From Candidatus Latescibacterota bacterium (GTDB lineage Bacteria > Latescibacterota > UBA2968 > UBA8231), in NCBI GenBank assembly GCA_022820485.1, contig JAJEFJ010000060.1:50724-114723 (forward strand): a DNA stretch of 64,000 bases, written 5' to 3'. The translations under genes and the position numbers were made by a program. The notes under the pieces were generated by a model that had not been told where the DNA came from, made no database searches, and saw only the letters and a list, made by a program, of their open reading frames with translations. Numbering within the stretch: position 1 is the first letter of the stretch; each line of letters opens with the position of its first letter. Below, in pieces: positions 17,004 through 25,470 of the stretch.

Positions 17004-17837
17004 ATGGTCACTGATCTCGAAAATTATCTCTTCGATCTGCGCGGCTACCTGCACTTAGAGGGGGCACTTGTCGCCAGCGAGGTCAAAGATCTCAACGATT
17101 GCCTCGACGCCATCCCGCCGCTCGAGCCGGGCGACTGGTACGGCCACGTCCACGCCCATACCTACGGCACGATTGACGGCCTCAACTTGCAGCAAATCTA
17201 CGAGGCGGGCGAACCTTTTGAGCGGATGATCGACCATCCCGCTTGGATCGAGAAAGTCAAGCACTTCGTCGGCGGCGAGGGCACGTTCGACTACGCACAC
17301 GGGCCGCTCTTCATCGACGAAAACTTTGCCAACTTCCGCCAGCCCGGGGAGGCCATCGGCCTGCACTCCGGCGGCTATCCGCCCATCATGCGCAACCAAT
17401 TCCGCTACCACCGTGGGCGCTACATGTGCGGCCAAATCAACATCCTCGTCGCGCTCACGGACATCGGCCCGGGCGACGGCGGCACCATGCTGATCCCCGG
17501 CAGCCACAAGTCCAACTTCACCCATCCCGACTTAGACCGACATCGCATGAAGCCCGAAGGCGCTACCGTCGAGGGCATCACCGGCGCGGTCGAGTGCCAC
17601 ATGGCCAAGGGCGACGCCCTGCTTTTCGTCGATGGCCTCTCGCACGGCTCGGCCCGGCGCCAAAACGAGGGCACTCGCCGGATTTTCGTCTATCGCTACG
17701 GACCCTCTTGGGGCAATTTCCGCCACGGCTATCATCCCTCGGAAGAGCTGTTGGCGCGCCTGACGCCCGAACGGCGGCAGATCGTCTGGCCGCAGAGGCC
17801 CCGTCCCCAAGGACCGCAAAAAAAGGCTACTGAGTAA
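17004..17837 (+). CDS. PhyH-family protein with H-x-G metal site
   Basis: 277 aa. Fold landmarks of phytanoyl-CoA dioxygenases are present: QINILVALTDIGPGDGGTML, IPGSHKS, then GDALLFVDGLSHGSARR (distal His about 214) and GTRRIFVYRYGP (2-oxoglutarate arginine region). The proximal motif reads GLHSGGYP, so H121 is followed by S-G instead of the H-x-D that binds Fe in the other PhyH proteins of this window. In Fe/2-oxoglutarate halogenases a Gly or Ala at this place opens a halide site, but H-x-G-like variants also occur in uncharacterised PhyH clades. Substrate unknown; co-transcribed with the enolase-superfamily gene. Confidence 0.75.
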   Translation: MVTDLENYLFDLRGYLHLEGALVASEVKDLNDCLDAIPPLEPGDWYGHVHAHTYGTIDGLNLQQIYEAGEPFERMIDHPAWIEKVKHFVGGEGTFDYAHGPLFIDENFANFRQPGEAIGLHSGGYPPIMRNQFRYHRGRYMCGQINILVALTDIGPGDGGTMLIPGSHKSNFTHPDLDRHRMKPEGATVEGITGAVECHMAKGDALLFVDGLSHGSARRQNEGTRRIFVYRYGPSWGNFRHGYHPSEELLARLTPERRQIVWPQRPRPQGPQKKATE

Positions 17838-17842
17838 ATTCC

Positions 17843-18724
17843 ATGAAGGGTATCATTCTCGCCGGCGGCCAAGGCACGCGCCTCTATCCCCTGACCGTAT
17901 CGGTCTCCAAGCAGATCCTGCCAATCTTCGACAAGCCGATGATCTACTACCCGCTCTCGGTGCTGATGCTGGCCGATATCCGCGAGATTCTCATTATCTC
18001 CAGCCCGGAGCACACCAATCTCTACCGCCAGCTCTTCGGCGACGGCGAGCGGCTGGGGCTGAGCATTGAATACGCGGTCCAAGACCGACCCGAGGGCGTA
18101 GCTCACGCCTTTGTCGTGGGGGCCGATTTCGCTGGCCGCGACCCCTGTGCCTTGATCTTCGGCGACAACTTCCTCTACGGGCACGGCCTGACTGCGATCC
18201 TACACCGCGCCAGCCAACTACGGGAGGGGGGATTGGCCTTCGCTTACTACGTGAGCGATCCCACGAGCTACGGAGTCGTCGAATTCGACGCCGGGGGCAA
18301 CGCCATCAGCATTGAAGAGAAGCCGCAAAACCCCAAGTCCAACTACGCGGTTATCGGCCTTTATTTTTACGACGGCGAGGTCGTCGACATTGTCCGCAGT
18401 CTTAAACCCTCGGCCCGCGGCGAACTAGAGATTACCGATGTCAACAACGAGTATCTCGGTCGCCAGCAGCTCAAGGTCGAGGTGTTGGGGCGGGGCTTTG
18501 CCTGGTTCGACACCGGTACGCATGAGAGCCTGCTAGAGGCCAACAACTTCGTCCAAACCATCGAGCACCGGCAGGGACTCAAAGTGGGCTGCGTCGAGGA
18601 AATAGCGTACCGCAAGGGCTACATTGGCAAAGAACAACTCCTCCGCATCGCCAATTATTCCCAAGACAATGCCTATTGCCTCTATCTGAAGCACCTCGTC
18701 GAACAGTCCGGGCCGACGTTCTGA
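17843..18724 (+). CDS. rfbA: glucose-1-phosphate thymidylyltransferase
   Basis: 293 aa, standard RmlA/RfbA length. The nucleotidyltransferase signature LAGGQGTRLYPLT with the catalytic-site KQILPIFDKPMIYYPL starts the protein, followed by IFGDNFLYGHGL, SYGVVEFD and IEEKPQNPKSNYAVIGLYFYD. It makes dTDP-glucose from glucose-1-phosphate and dTTP, the first step to dTDP-rhamnose and other deoxysugars. No rfbB/C/D lie nearby, so it stands alone here behind the PhyH-like gene (five-base gap). Very secure family call. Confidence 0.95.
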   Translation: MKGIILAGGQGTRLYPLTVSVSKQILPIFDKPMIYYPLSVLMLADIREILIISSPEHTNLYRQLFGDGERLGLSIEYAVQDRPEGVAHAFVVGADFAGRDPCALIFGDNFLYGHGLTAILHRASQLREGGLAFAYYVSDPTSYGVVEFDAGGNAISIEEKPQNPKSNYAVIGLYFYDGEVVDIVRSLKPSARGELEITDVNNEYLGRQQLKVEVLGRGFAWFDTGTHESLLEANNFVQTIEHRQGLKVGCVEEIAYRKGYIGKEQLLRIANYSQDNAYCLYLKHLVEQSGPTF

Positions 18725-18823
18725 TCAAGTAGCCAGCGGCATGTACTTGGTGCGCGTCAAATCACCGAGCTTGGTCAAATCGTTCAAGCTCAGCTTAGTC
18801 CGGTAAGCTTCACCGTGAGAGCG
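18725..18823 (-). pseudogene. remnant of the 3' end of an unidentified minus-strand gene
   Basis: Directly after the rfbA stop, the minus strand has a 32-codon open stretch ending in TGA (18727-18725). It reads GEAYRTKLSLNDLTKLG and then DLTRTKYMPLAT. The composition and helix-like pattern look like a real protein C-terminus, yet there is no start and a stop lies just upstream (CTA on plus at 18824-18826). I do not recognise the parent gene and it has no copy in the window. It resembles the other 3'-end fragments at 5415, 44395 and 62020. Confidence 0.45.
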
Positions 18824-19444
18824 CTACCTTTTAGCCTGATCGCTTGGGCCCTAGTCGCTTGTGGCGATTCGGGGATGGGTTATGACTGTGTATATGATCC
18901 TTGGCCGAAGCAGTCCTGTGGATCGGCGAAGATAGCGCTCTCATGCGAACCTTTTTCGCCGCCTACGGACGCGGCGTGCCCTGAACAATTATACCCTCTT
19001 ATTTCTTGGGCGCTGAACCAGTCGTTCTACTTTTTTCTTCCCGAGGAATTGATGGCCCCAGACTTCAAGTTTGTCGATGAGACGACCGGAATCAGCACAC
19101 AAGACCAAGCGTACGAAAGGGCCTTAGCCGATAGCCTCCAGTGCTACTACCGTGGAGCAGAGTTCGATTTCAACATTTCCTCCCGCACCCAACAAGGGGC
19201 CTGTCAAAAGGCGTGTGGAATGGTCTTCATACGCTTGTACCACACGGCCGATGTGGGTCTCCTAATCAACGACCAAACCTGTATGACGACGTGCCCACAA
19301 GCCGAGGAGGGCTTATGGCGGCTGACCGAGTGGCGGATTTTGCGGAGTGTGCCCCCGGCGCAAGCCGAGGAGGGCTTTGAAGGGGCTACTTGGGGCGAAG
19401 CCAGAAGAAGGAAGTGGGAAAAAAACTACTGCGATCCTTCCTAG
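18815..19444 (+). CDS. hypothetical cysteine-rich lipoprotein
   Basis: 209 aa with a GTG start. The N-terminus (MRALPFSLIAWALVAC) ends in a good lipobox (L-V-A-C), so it is probably a lipoprotein of the cell envelope. The mature part holds about ten cysteines spaced for disulfides (YDCVYDP, SCGSAKIALSC, QGACQKACG, QTCMTTC). The end is arginine/lysine-rich. No family recognised. There is no strong SD, and the stretch immediately upstream is a gene remnant, so expression is uncertain. Confidence 0.55.
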   Translation: MRALPFSLIAWALVACGDSGMGYDCVYDPWPKQSCGSAKIALSCEPFSPPTDAACPEQLYPLISWALNQSFYFFLPEELMAPDFKFVDETTGISTQDQAYERALADSLQCYYRGAEFDFNISSRTQQGACQKACGMVFIRLYHTADVGLLINDQTCMTTCPQAEEGLWRLTEWRILRSVPPAQAEEGFEGATWGEARRRKWEKNYCDPS

Positions 19445-19589
19445 TCCGCCATGAAATCTCCTTGGCAAAAATCGTGCCAAAGAGTTGATTTTTAGAGAGT
19501 TACCCCAATACCGACGTCCTAACGCCTTTTGACTTATCGGCCCGCCGCCATACCTTAATGTCTTTCACTTTTCACGTCGCCACTTAGAT

Positions 19590-19841
19590 ATGAAACAACT
19601 CGCACTCGACAATCCTCTCGCACAGGGATTAGACCTAGCCTTAGTGGGCATGAGTATCGTCTTCACCGCCCTAGTATTAGTCAGCGTTTTTATCACCGTC
19701 TTGCCGAGGATCCTCGCCGTGATCCACCCCTATATTCCCCCAGCCCAACTGCACACGCAGAGTCATAGCAAAGAAAACGACGCACCCGCAATCGCCGCAG
19801 CCATCGGCTTCGCCCTGCACGCACGCCGCCAAAACGACTAA
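19590..19841 (+). CDS. oadG: sodium-pump decarboxylase gamma-like subunit
   Basis: 83 aa: one N-terminal transmembrane helix (ALVGMSIVFTALVLVSVFIT) followed by a polar tail (AAAIGFALHARRQ), the size and shape of OadG/MMDC gamma. It anchors the alpha subunit to the membrane beta subunit. Six bases separate it from the beta gene. Assignment depends largely on that context, since gamma subunits are poorly conserved. Confidence 0.8.
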   Translation: MKQLALDNPLAQGLDLALVGMSIVFTALVLVSVFITVLPRILAVIHPYIPPAQLHTQSHSKENDAPAIAAAIGFALHARRQND

Positions 19842-19847
19842 ACGGCC

Positions 19848-20975
19848 ATGGAAATTCTCCTCGAATTCCTCACTACCACAGCCGTGGCCAATATGTCGGG
19901 CGGCAATCTGCTGATGATCTTTATCGGCGCGATCTTCATCTCTCTGGCCATCCGCAAGGACTACGAGCCGCTGCTGTTGTTGCCGATTGGCTTTGGCTGC
20001 ATCGTGGGCAATCTCCCGTCTATCTCCAGCATGGCTATCGGCGTGTACGACAAAGGCAGTGTGCTCTACTACATCTACTTTGGCGTCAGCCAAGGAGTCT
20101 TCCCACCGCTGATCTTTCTCGGCATCGGCGCGATGACCGATTTCTCGATCATGCTCTCCAGTCCCCGGCTGGTGCTGCTGGGGGCCGCGGCGCAGACGGG
20201 TATTTTCCTGACCTTGATCGGTGCGCTTTACCTGGGCTTCACTCCGTCCGAGTCCGGGGCTATCGGCATAATCGGCGGAGCCGACGGGCCAACGGCGATC
20301 TTTCTCGCAGCTAAGCTAGCTCCTCACCTACTCGGGGCTATCGCCATCGCCGCGTATTCCTACATGGCCCTCGTGCCGGTAATTCAGCCGCCGGTGATGA
20401 AACTCTTGACCACCCGCAAGGAGCGGCTAATTCGCATGAAGCCCCCGCGCGAGGTGTCGCAGCGCGAAAAGATCATCTTTCCCATTGTCGCCTTCCTCAT
20501 CTGCGCACTCCTCGCCCCAGGTGCAATCGGGCTGCTCGGCATGCTGTTCTTCGGCAATCTGCTCAAGGAAAGCGGCGTCACCGAGCGCTTGGCCCAGACC
20601 GCCCGCACCTCAATGGTCGATATCGTCACCATCCTCCTCGGGTTCTCGGTCGGCTGCTCAACCCAAGCCCAGACCTTTCTCACGCCGCAGTCGGTACTCA
20701 TCTTCAGCCTCGGTGCCTTGTCCTTTGCAGTCGCCACGGCCAGCGGCGTGCTCTTCGCCAAGTTTTTGAACCTCTTCACCAAAGACAAAATCAACCCCCT
20801 CGTCGGCGCTGCCGGGGTCTCGGCCGTGCCCGACTCGGCCCGCGTGGTGCAGATGATGGGCCAGCGCGAAGACCCCAATAACTACCTGCTGATGCACGCG
20901 ATGGCTCCCAATGTCGCCGGGGTCATTGGCTCGGCCGTAGGTGCCGGCGTCTTGTGGTCCGTGCTGGTGGGATAG
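19848..20975 (+). CDS. oadB: sodium-translocating decarboxylase beta subunit
   Basis: 375 aa polytopic membrane protein with the family hallmark GAIGIIGGADGPTAIF (catalytic Asp about residue 145), the partner motif GFSVGCSTQAQTFLTPQ and NPLVGAAGVSAVPDSARV. It decarboxylates the carboxybiotin formed by the alpha subunit and exports Na+ across the membrane. Together with the flanking gamma and alpha genes it forms an oxaloacetate (or methylmalonyl-CoA/glutaconyl-CoA) decarboxylase pump. The alpha gene start lies 17 bases beyond its stop. Confidence 0.93.
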   Translation: MEILLEFLTTTAVANMSGGNLLMIFIGAIFISLAIRKDYEPLLLLPIGFGCIVGNLPSISSMAIGVYDKGSVLYYIYFGVSQGVFPPLIFLGIGAMTDFSIMLSSPRLVLLGAAAQTGIFLTLIGALYLGFTPSESGAIGIIGGADGPTAIFLAAKLAPHLLGAIAIAAYSYMALVPVIQPPVMKLLTTRKERLIRMKPPREVSQREKIIFPIVAFLICALLAPGAIGLLGMLFFGNLLKESGVTERLAQTARTSMVDIVTILLGFSVGCSTQAQTFLTPQSVLIFSLGALSFAVATASGVLFAKFLNLFTKDKINPLVGAAGVSAVPDSARVVQMMGQREDPNNYLLMHAMAPNVAGVIGSAVGAGVLWSVLVG

Positions 20976-20992
20976 ACAACGAGGATGCGACC

Positions 20993-22798
20993 GTGAACAA
21001 GAAAAAAGTTCGCTTCATGTGCACCGCCTTCCGCGACGGTTTCCAGTCGGTCTATGGCGCGCGCGTTTTCACGTCCGATTTTCTCCCGGCCGTCGCCGCA
21101 GCCAAAGAAGCTGGTATCGACTACTTCGAGGCCGGCGGCGGTGCCTGCTTCCAGTCGTTTTACTTCTACTGCGGCGAGGATGCCTTTGCCGCGATGGACG
21201 CCTTTCGCGCCACAGTCGGCCCGGACGCCGAACTCCAAACCTTGGCGCGGGGAGTCAACGTGGTCGGCCTTGAATCGCAGCCGAGCGACATCATCAAGCT
21301 TCACGCCGAACTCTTCAAAAAGCACGGCATCACCACCATCCGCAATTTCGACGCGCTCAACGACGTCGATAACCTCATCTACTCGGGGCAGTGCATTGTG
21401 GACGCCGGGCTCAAACACCAAGTCTGTGTCACGCTGATGGAGCTGCCGCCGGGCTGCGCCGGTGCCCACGACGCGGCCTTCTACACCAAGACCTTGCGCC
21501 AGATCCTAGACGCCGGCATCCCGTACGACGCAGTCTGCTTCAAGGATGCCTCGGGCACGGCCGTGCCCGCCAAAGTCTATGAAACCATCTCCGAGGCACG
21601 GCTCATGCTGCCCGAAGACACCTTCATCCACTTCCACACGCACGAGACAGCCGGCATTGGCGTCAGTGCCAACATGGCCGCCCTCGACGCTGGGGCCGAC
21701 GCTATCGACCTGTCTATGGCTCCCTGCTCCGGCGGCACCTGCCAGCCCGACATCATCGTCATGTGGCACGCACTGCGCGGCTCCGACTACGACCTCGACA
21801 TCGACGTCGACAAGGTCCGCGACGCCGAGGAAGTCTTCAAGGAGTGCATGGCCGACTACTTCCTGCCGCCCGAAGCCGTGGCCGTGGAGCCGATGATTCC
21901 CTGGAGCCCCATGCCCGGCGGCGCGCTGACGGCCAACACCCAGATGCTGCGCGACAACGGCATCATGGACAAGTACCCGGATATGATCAAGGCCATGCGC
22001 GAAGTAGTAGAAAAGGGCGGGTTCGGCACCTCGGTGACGCCGGTCTCGCAATTTTACTTTCAGCAGGCTTTCAACAACGTCATGTTCGGCCCGTGGGAGC
22101 GAATCGCCGCGCCCTACGGCCAGATGGTCTTGGGCTATTTCGGCAAGACGCCGGTCGCGCCCGACCCCTCGGTCGTCGAAATCGCCGCCCAACAACTCGA
22201 GCTAGAGCCAACGACCCAAAAGCCGCTCGAGCGCAACGACGCCGACCCGAACAAGGGCGTCGAACCGGCTCGCAAACAACTGCAAGAAGCCGATCTTGAA
22301 GAGACGGACGAAAACATTTTTATCGTCGCCGCCTGCCAAGACAAGGGCCTCGCCTTCCTCAAAGGAGAAGGCGAAATCGGCGTACGCAAGGTCGAAAAAG
22401 AGCAAAAAGAAGAAGTCCCGACCGACGGTCCGGCCCACTATGCGATCACCGTCGATGGCCGTCGCTACGCCGTAGCCATTGACGGCGATACGGCCACCGT
22501 GGATGGCCGCCGCTTCCAAGTCAGCTTGGAGCAGGAGCAATCGACCGATGCGGCTCCTTCCTCGCCGGCACCCAAGACCGGAGATGGCACGCCAGTGCCA
22601 GCCCAGATGCCCGGGAAAGTAATCCGCCACCTCGTCCAACCTGGCGACCACGTAGAGGCGGGCGACGGAATCATCGTGCTCGAAGCCATGAAAATGGAAA
22701 TGCCGGTAACGGCTCCCGTCGGAGGCACGGTCGCCGATATTTTAGTCCATGCCGGGGATCAGGTGGCCGACGGACAGGTGTTGGCGCGCATAACCTAA
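20993..22798 (+). CDS. oadA: oxaloacetate decarboxylase-type alpha subunit with biotin domain
   Basis: 601 aa from GTG 20993, chosen for the GAGG eight bases upstream; the earlier in-frame ATG lies inside oadB. The carboxyltransferase barrel starts TAFRDGFQSV (Asp and Gln that bind metal and substrate), carries the carbamylated-lysine motif CFKDASG (K about 184) and metal ligands HFHTHET. The C-terminus is a biotinyl domain with VLEAMKMEMP (K567 biotinylated). The usual opening DTTLRDxHQS is changed to CTAFRDGFQS. Substrate is therefore oxaloacetate by default but not proven. It converges with birA, overlapping by four bases. Confidence 0.88.
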   Translation: MNKKKVRFMCTAFRDGFQSVYGARVFTSDFLPAVAAAKEAGIDYFEAGGGACFQSFYFYCGEDAFAAMDAFRATVGPDAELQTLARGVNVVGLESQPSDIIKLHAELFKKHGITTIRNFDALNDVDNLIYSGQCIVDAGLKHQVCVTLMELPPGCAGAHDAAFYTKTLRQILDAGIPYDAVCFKDASGTAVPAKVYETISEARLMLPEDTFIHFHTHETAGIGVSANMAALDAGADAIDLSMAPCSGGTCQPDIIVMWHALRGSDYDLDIDVDKVRDAEEVFKECMADYFLPPEAVAVEPMIPWSPMPGGALTANTQMLRDNGIMDKYPDMIKAMREVVEKGGFGTSVTPVSQFYFQQAFNNVMFGPWERIAAPYGQMVLGYFGKTPVAPDPSVVEIAAQQLELEPTTQKPLERNDADPNKGVEPARKQLQEADLEETDENIFIVAACQDKGLAFLKGEGEIGVRKVEKEQKEEVPTDGPAHYAITVDGRRYAVAIDGDTATVDGRRFQVSLEQEQSTDAAPSSPAPKTGDGTPVPAQMPGKVIRHLVQPGDHVEAGDGIIVLEAMKMEMPVTAPVGGTVADILVHAGDQVADGQVLARIT

Positions 22799-23499
22799 GC
22801 CACATCCCCGGTCCACACCTCGCGCCGCGTCCCATCGTCCTCGCGCAGTAGCAGTTGTCCGGCGGAGCCAAAGCCCAGCACCACGCCCGTGTACTCGCCG
22901 ACTGCGACGTACTGGCCCAAGCTGGCGCAGTGCGACTCCCACGCCGCACTCAGCGCCGCAAAGCCGCCTCTTTCCCAGCGCCCAATCCACTCCTGCAAAT
23001 GCACCAGCAGTTCGTCCAATGCCCGCTCGACATCGCGCTCGGTCCCCGTCTCAATCCGCAGCGAGGTAGCGGGCTGGCCGATGGACGCCGCCTCGTCGGC
23101 ATCCATGTTCACGTTGAGGCCGATTCCGAGGACGACCCCTTCACAACGCTCGGCCAAAATGCCGCAGATCTTGAGGCCGCCCACTAGCACATCGTTGGGC
23201 CACTTGGTCTGTGCCGCCAAGCCGTTTTCCTCCAAATAGGCGACCACGCCCAAGGCCGCGGCCTGCGGCAGCGACAGGAACTGCAACGGCGACGCATCGG
23301 TCTGCAATAGCGCGGAAAAGGTCAGATTGCGGCCGGGCCGAGCGAACCACTGCCGCTCGTAGCGGCCCCGGCCAGCGGTCTGGGAACGAGCGGCCAGCAC
23401 GAAGCCGTCGGGCAGGGCCCGGCCCTCGCGCAGCCACTCGACCAAGGTCGTATTGGTCGAGGGCAACTCGTCGTGCCACTGGGGTTTTTGGAATCGCAT
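22795..23499 (-). CDS. birA: biotin-[acetyl-CoA-carboxylase] ligase
   Basis: 234 aa from ATG 23499. Class I (no DNA-binding domain): it begins directly with the catalytic domain, DELPSTNTTLVEW, then QTAGRGRYERQWFA (biotinyl-AMP loop GRGR), TKWPNDVLVGGLKICGILAE, GIGLNVNM, and the SH3-like C-terminal domain with VAVGEYTGVVLGF. It attaches biotin to the lysine of AMKM proteins such as the OadA encoded tail-to-tail next to it. Without an HTH it cannot act as a repressor. Confidence 0.93.
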   Translation of the reverse strand: MRFQKPQWHDELPSTNTTLVEWLREGRALPDGFVLAARSQTAGRGRYERQWFARPGRNLTFSALLQTDASPLQFLSLPQAAALGVVAYLEENGLAAQTKWPNDVLVGGLKICGILAERCEGVVLGIGLNVNMDADEAASIGQPATSLRIETGTERDVERALDELLVHLQEWIGRWERGGFAALSAAWESHCASLGQYVAVGEYTGVVLGFGSAGQLLLREDDGTRREVWTGDVA

Positions 23500-23620
23500 C
23501 GTCTTAATATTATATGGACGCCGGGAAAGCTCGCATTTGACCATGAGATGTTCCTCTCGGTATTTTTATAAAAGTCCCCTCAAGCCGCTCTCATACCTCT
23601 TAGCTATCGGAGACAATCCC

Positions 23621-24994
23621 ATGCCTGTTTCTAGACGCCAGTTCCTCAAAAGCGCCGCGGCCGTTTCCATCGGCTTTGCCGGCCTCCATCGCCACCTCGC
23701 TTGGGGCGCTCCAGCGCCCGAAAATAGCTTTGGACCGCTCGTACCCGACCCCGGAGGCATCCTCGACCTGCCCGAGGGATTTAGCTATCGGGTTCTCGCA
23801 CGCGCTGGCGAACTCATGGACGATGGCCTGCGATTGCCGGGCGCAGCCGACGGGATGGCTGCCTTCCCCGGGCCAGAGGGCCGCGTCGTTTTGGTGTGCA
23901 ACCAAGAGCTGAGCCCCGGGTCGAAAGAAGCCGGTGCCTTCGGCGACGACAACGAAAATTTGGGCAAACTGCCCAAAGAAGACCTGTACGACTGGGGCCA
24001 AGGTGAACTGCCGTCCTTGGGCGGCACTACGAACATCGTGTACAACGCGCAAACCGGCGCAGTGGAGCGGAAATTTCTCAGCTTGGCCGGCACGGTGCGC
24101 AACTGCGCCGGTGGGCCGACCCCTTGGCATAGCTGGATTAGCTGCGAAGAGACCACCCAGCGGACTGAAGGGCCGATCGAAAAAGACCACGGCTACAACT
24201 TCGAGGTCCCCGCTACCACGAAAATCGGCCGCGCCGCACCCGTGCCGCTCAAGGCCATGGGGCGCTTCAACCACGAGGCCGTCGCCGTCGATCCCCGCTC
24301 GGGAATCGTCTATCAGACTGAAGATACCGGCGACAGCTTGATCTACCGCTACATCCCCGATGCACCGGGCAAACTAATAGCCGGGCGGCTGCAAGCCTTG
24401 GCCGTAATCGACCATCCCGGCTTGGACACCCGCAACTGGGACAAAGAGCTGGTGCGCCCAGGCGAGCCGCTCGCCGTGCGCTGGGTCGATATAGAAAACG
24501 TCGAGTCGCCAGACAACGACTTGCGCATTCAGGGGTTTGAAGGCAAGGGCTGCGCCCGCTTTGCCCGCGGCGAGGGCATGTGGTATGGCCGCGACGCGAT
24601 TTACTTTGTCTGCACCAGCGGCGGCAGCAAAAAGAAAGGCCAGATCTTCCGCTACCATCCCAGCCCGCACGAGGGCACTGCCGATGAAGGCAAGGCACCG
24701 GGGACGCTCGAACTGTTCGTCGAGCCGAACGACGGCGACCTAGTCGATAACGCCGACAACCTCACGGTCTCGCCTTTTGGCGACTTGATCGTCTGCGAGG
24801 ACGGCAGCGGAGAAAACAACCTAGTCGGCGTAACGCCCGACGGCCAGCTCTACCGCTTTGGGCACAATCGCATGAACAATTCCGAATTCGCTGGCGCGAC
24901 CTTCTCGCCCGACGGCCAAGTGCTCTTCGTCAATATCCAGCATCCCGGCACCACCCTGGCCATCTACGGCCCCTGGGATCAGCGGCGGTCCTGA
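23621..24994 (+). CDS. Tat-exported PhoX-like (DUF839) protein
   Basis: 457 aa. The ATG at 23621 follows GGAGA and gives a Tat signal (SRRQFLKSAAAVSIGFAGL). The longer upstream frame overlaps the birA promoter region. The body matches the DUF839/PhoX beta-propeller family: FSYRVLARAGELMDDGLRLPG, WHSWISCEETT, GRFNHEAVAVDPRSGIVYQTED, DNLTVSPFGDLIVCEDG and GATFSPDGQVLFVNIQHPG. PhoX proper is a Ca/Fe phosphatase. Several ligand motifs (CEE, NHEA, CEDG) are visible, but phosphatase activity is an inference. Probably periplasmic. Confidence 0.8.
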   Translation: MPVSRRQFLKSAAAVSIGFAGLHRHLAWGAPAPENSFGPLVPDPGGILDLPEGFSYRVLARAGELMDDGLRLPGAADGMAAFPGPEGRVVLVCNQELSPGSKEAGAFGDDNENLGKLPKEDLYDWGQGELPSLGGTTNIVYNAQTGAVERKFLSLAGTVRNCAGGPTPWHSWISCEETTQRTEGPIEKDHGYNFEVPATTKIGRAAPVPLKAMGRFNHEAVAVDPRSGIVYQTEDTGDSLIYRYIPDAPGKLIAGRLQALAVIDHPGLDTRNWDKELVRPGEPLAVRWVDIENVESPDNDLRIQGFEGKGCARFARGEGMWYGRDAIYFVCTSGGSKKKGQIFRYHPSPHEGTADEGKAPGTLELFVEPNDGDLVDNADNLTVSPFGDLIVCEDGSGENNLVGVTPDGQLYRFGHNRMNNSEFAGATFSPDGQVLFVNIQHPGTTLAIYGPWDQRRS

Positions 24995-25470
24995 ACGCCC
25001 AAGCGCGACGACAAACTCCCTTAAAATTCCCCATTGATTTAACGTGAGTTCGGGCTGAGCGTCGTCTAATTGGAGCCTTCCCACGGTTTTTAGGGCTGGT
25101 TTTTCGGTTGGTGGCCAGTTAATCCTCCTTCCTAGTTGTGTTATGAATTCGGTTTCATTATAGTACACGGTTGGTTGATTAAACTGGAACCTGTCGGCTT
25201 CCAGAAAAATTCTTATAGGTCGTTAAAAAACAAATGGTTGTACCCCCCCCCCCGCTCAATTTTGCCCCTCGGCTGACGTTTCTTCGGCTCTTTACTCAGG
25301 GCCGAATCTTCTTTCCACTATCATTACTTTGGTCGTTCCTGCAAGGGGCGGAGTCTGTCTTTGCTAATAAATGGGCACGTCATGGCGTGCCCATTTTCTC
25401 GTTGGTCCTTCGTATCAAAAGACCGATTCCTCTCCCATCATAGTGCCTCTTTCCAAGGGAGAAACTTCCT
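24995..25470. other. 476-base intergenic region with poly-C tract and hairpin
   Basis: No gene seen. It holds an 11-base C homopolymer at 25243-25253, a GC-poorer stretch around 25130-25220, and a strong hairpin at 25369-25396. The leader of the large secreted-protein gene ends with AAGGGAGAAA (25455-25464), its SD. The minus-strand open frame at 24821-25168 is a shadow of the PhoX gene extended into noncoding DNA. Confidence 0.6.
25369..25396. terminator. perfect 11-bp hairpin with T-rich flank
   Basis: AAATGGGCACG (25369-25379) pairs perfectly with CGTGCCCATTT (25386-25396) around a six-base loop, and is followed by TTCTCG. It has the shape of a Rho-independent terminator and is symmetric enough to work in both directions. 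It lies about 75 bases before the next gene, so it may instead end a short leader transcript. Confidence 0.6.

Noticed and set aside
25243..25253. Poly-C run as an assembly artefact
   Set aside because: Cannot be judged from sequence; kept as a possible variable tract, with this caution.
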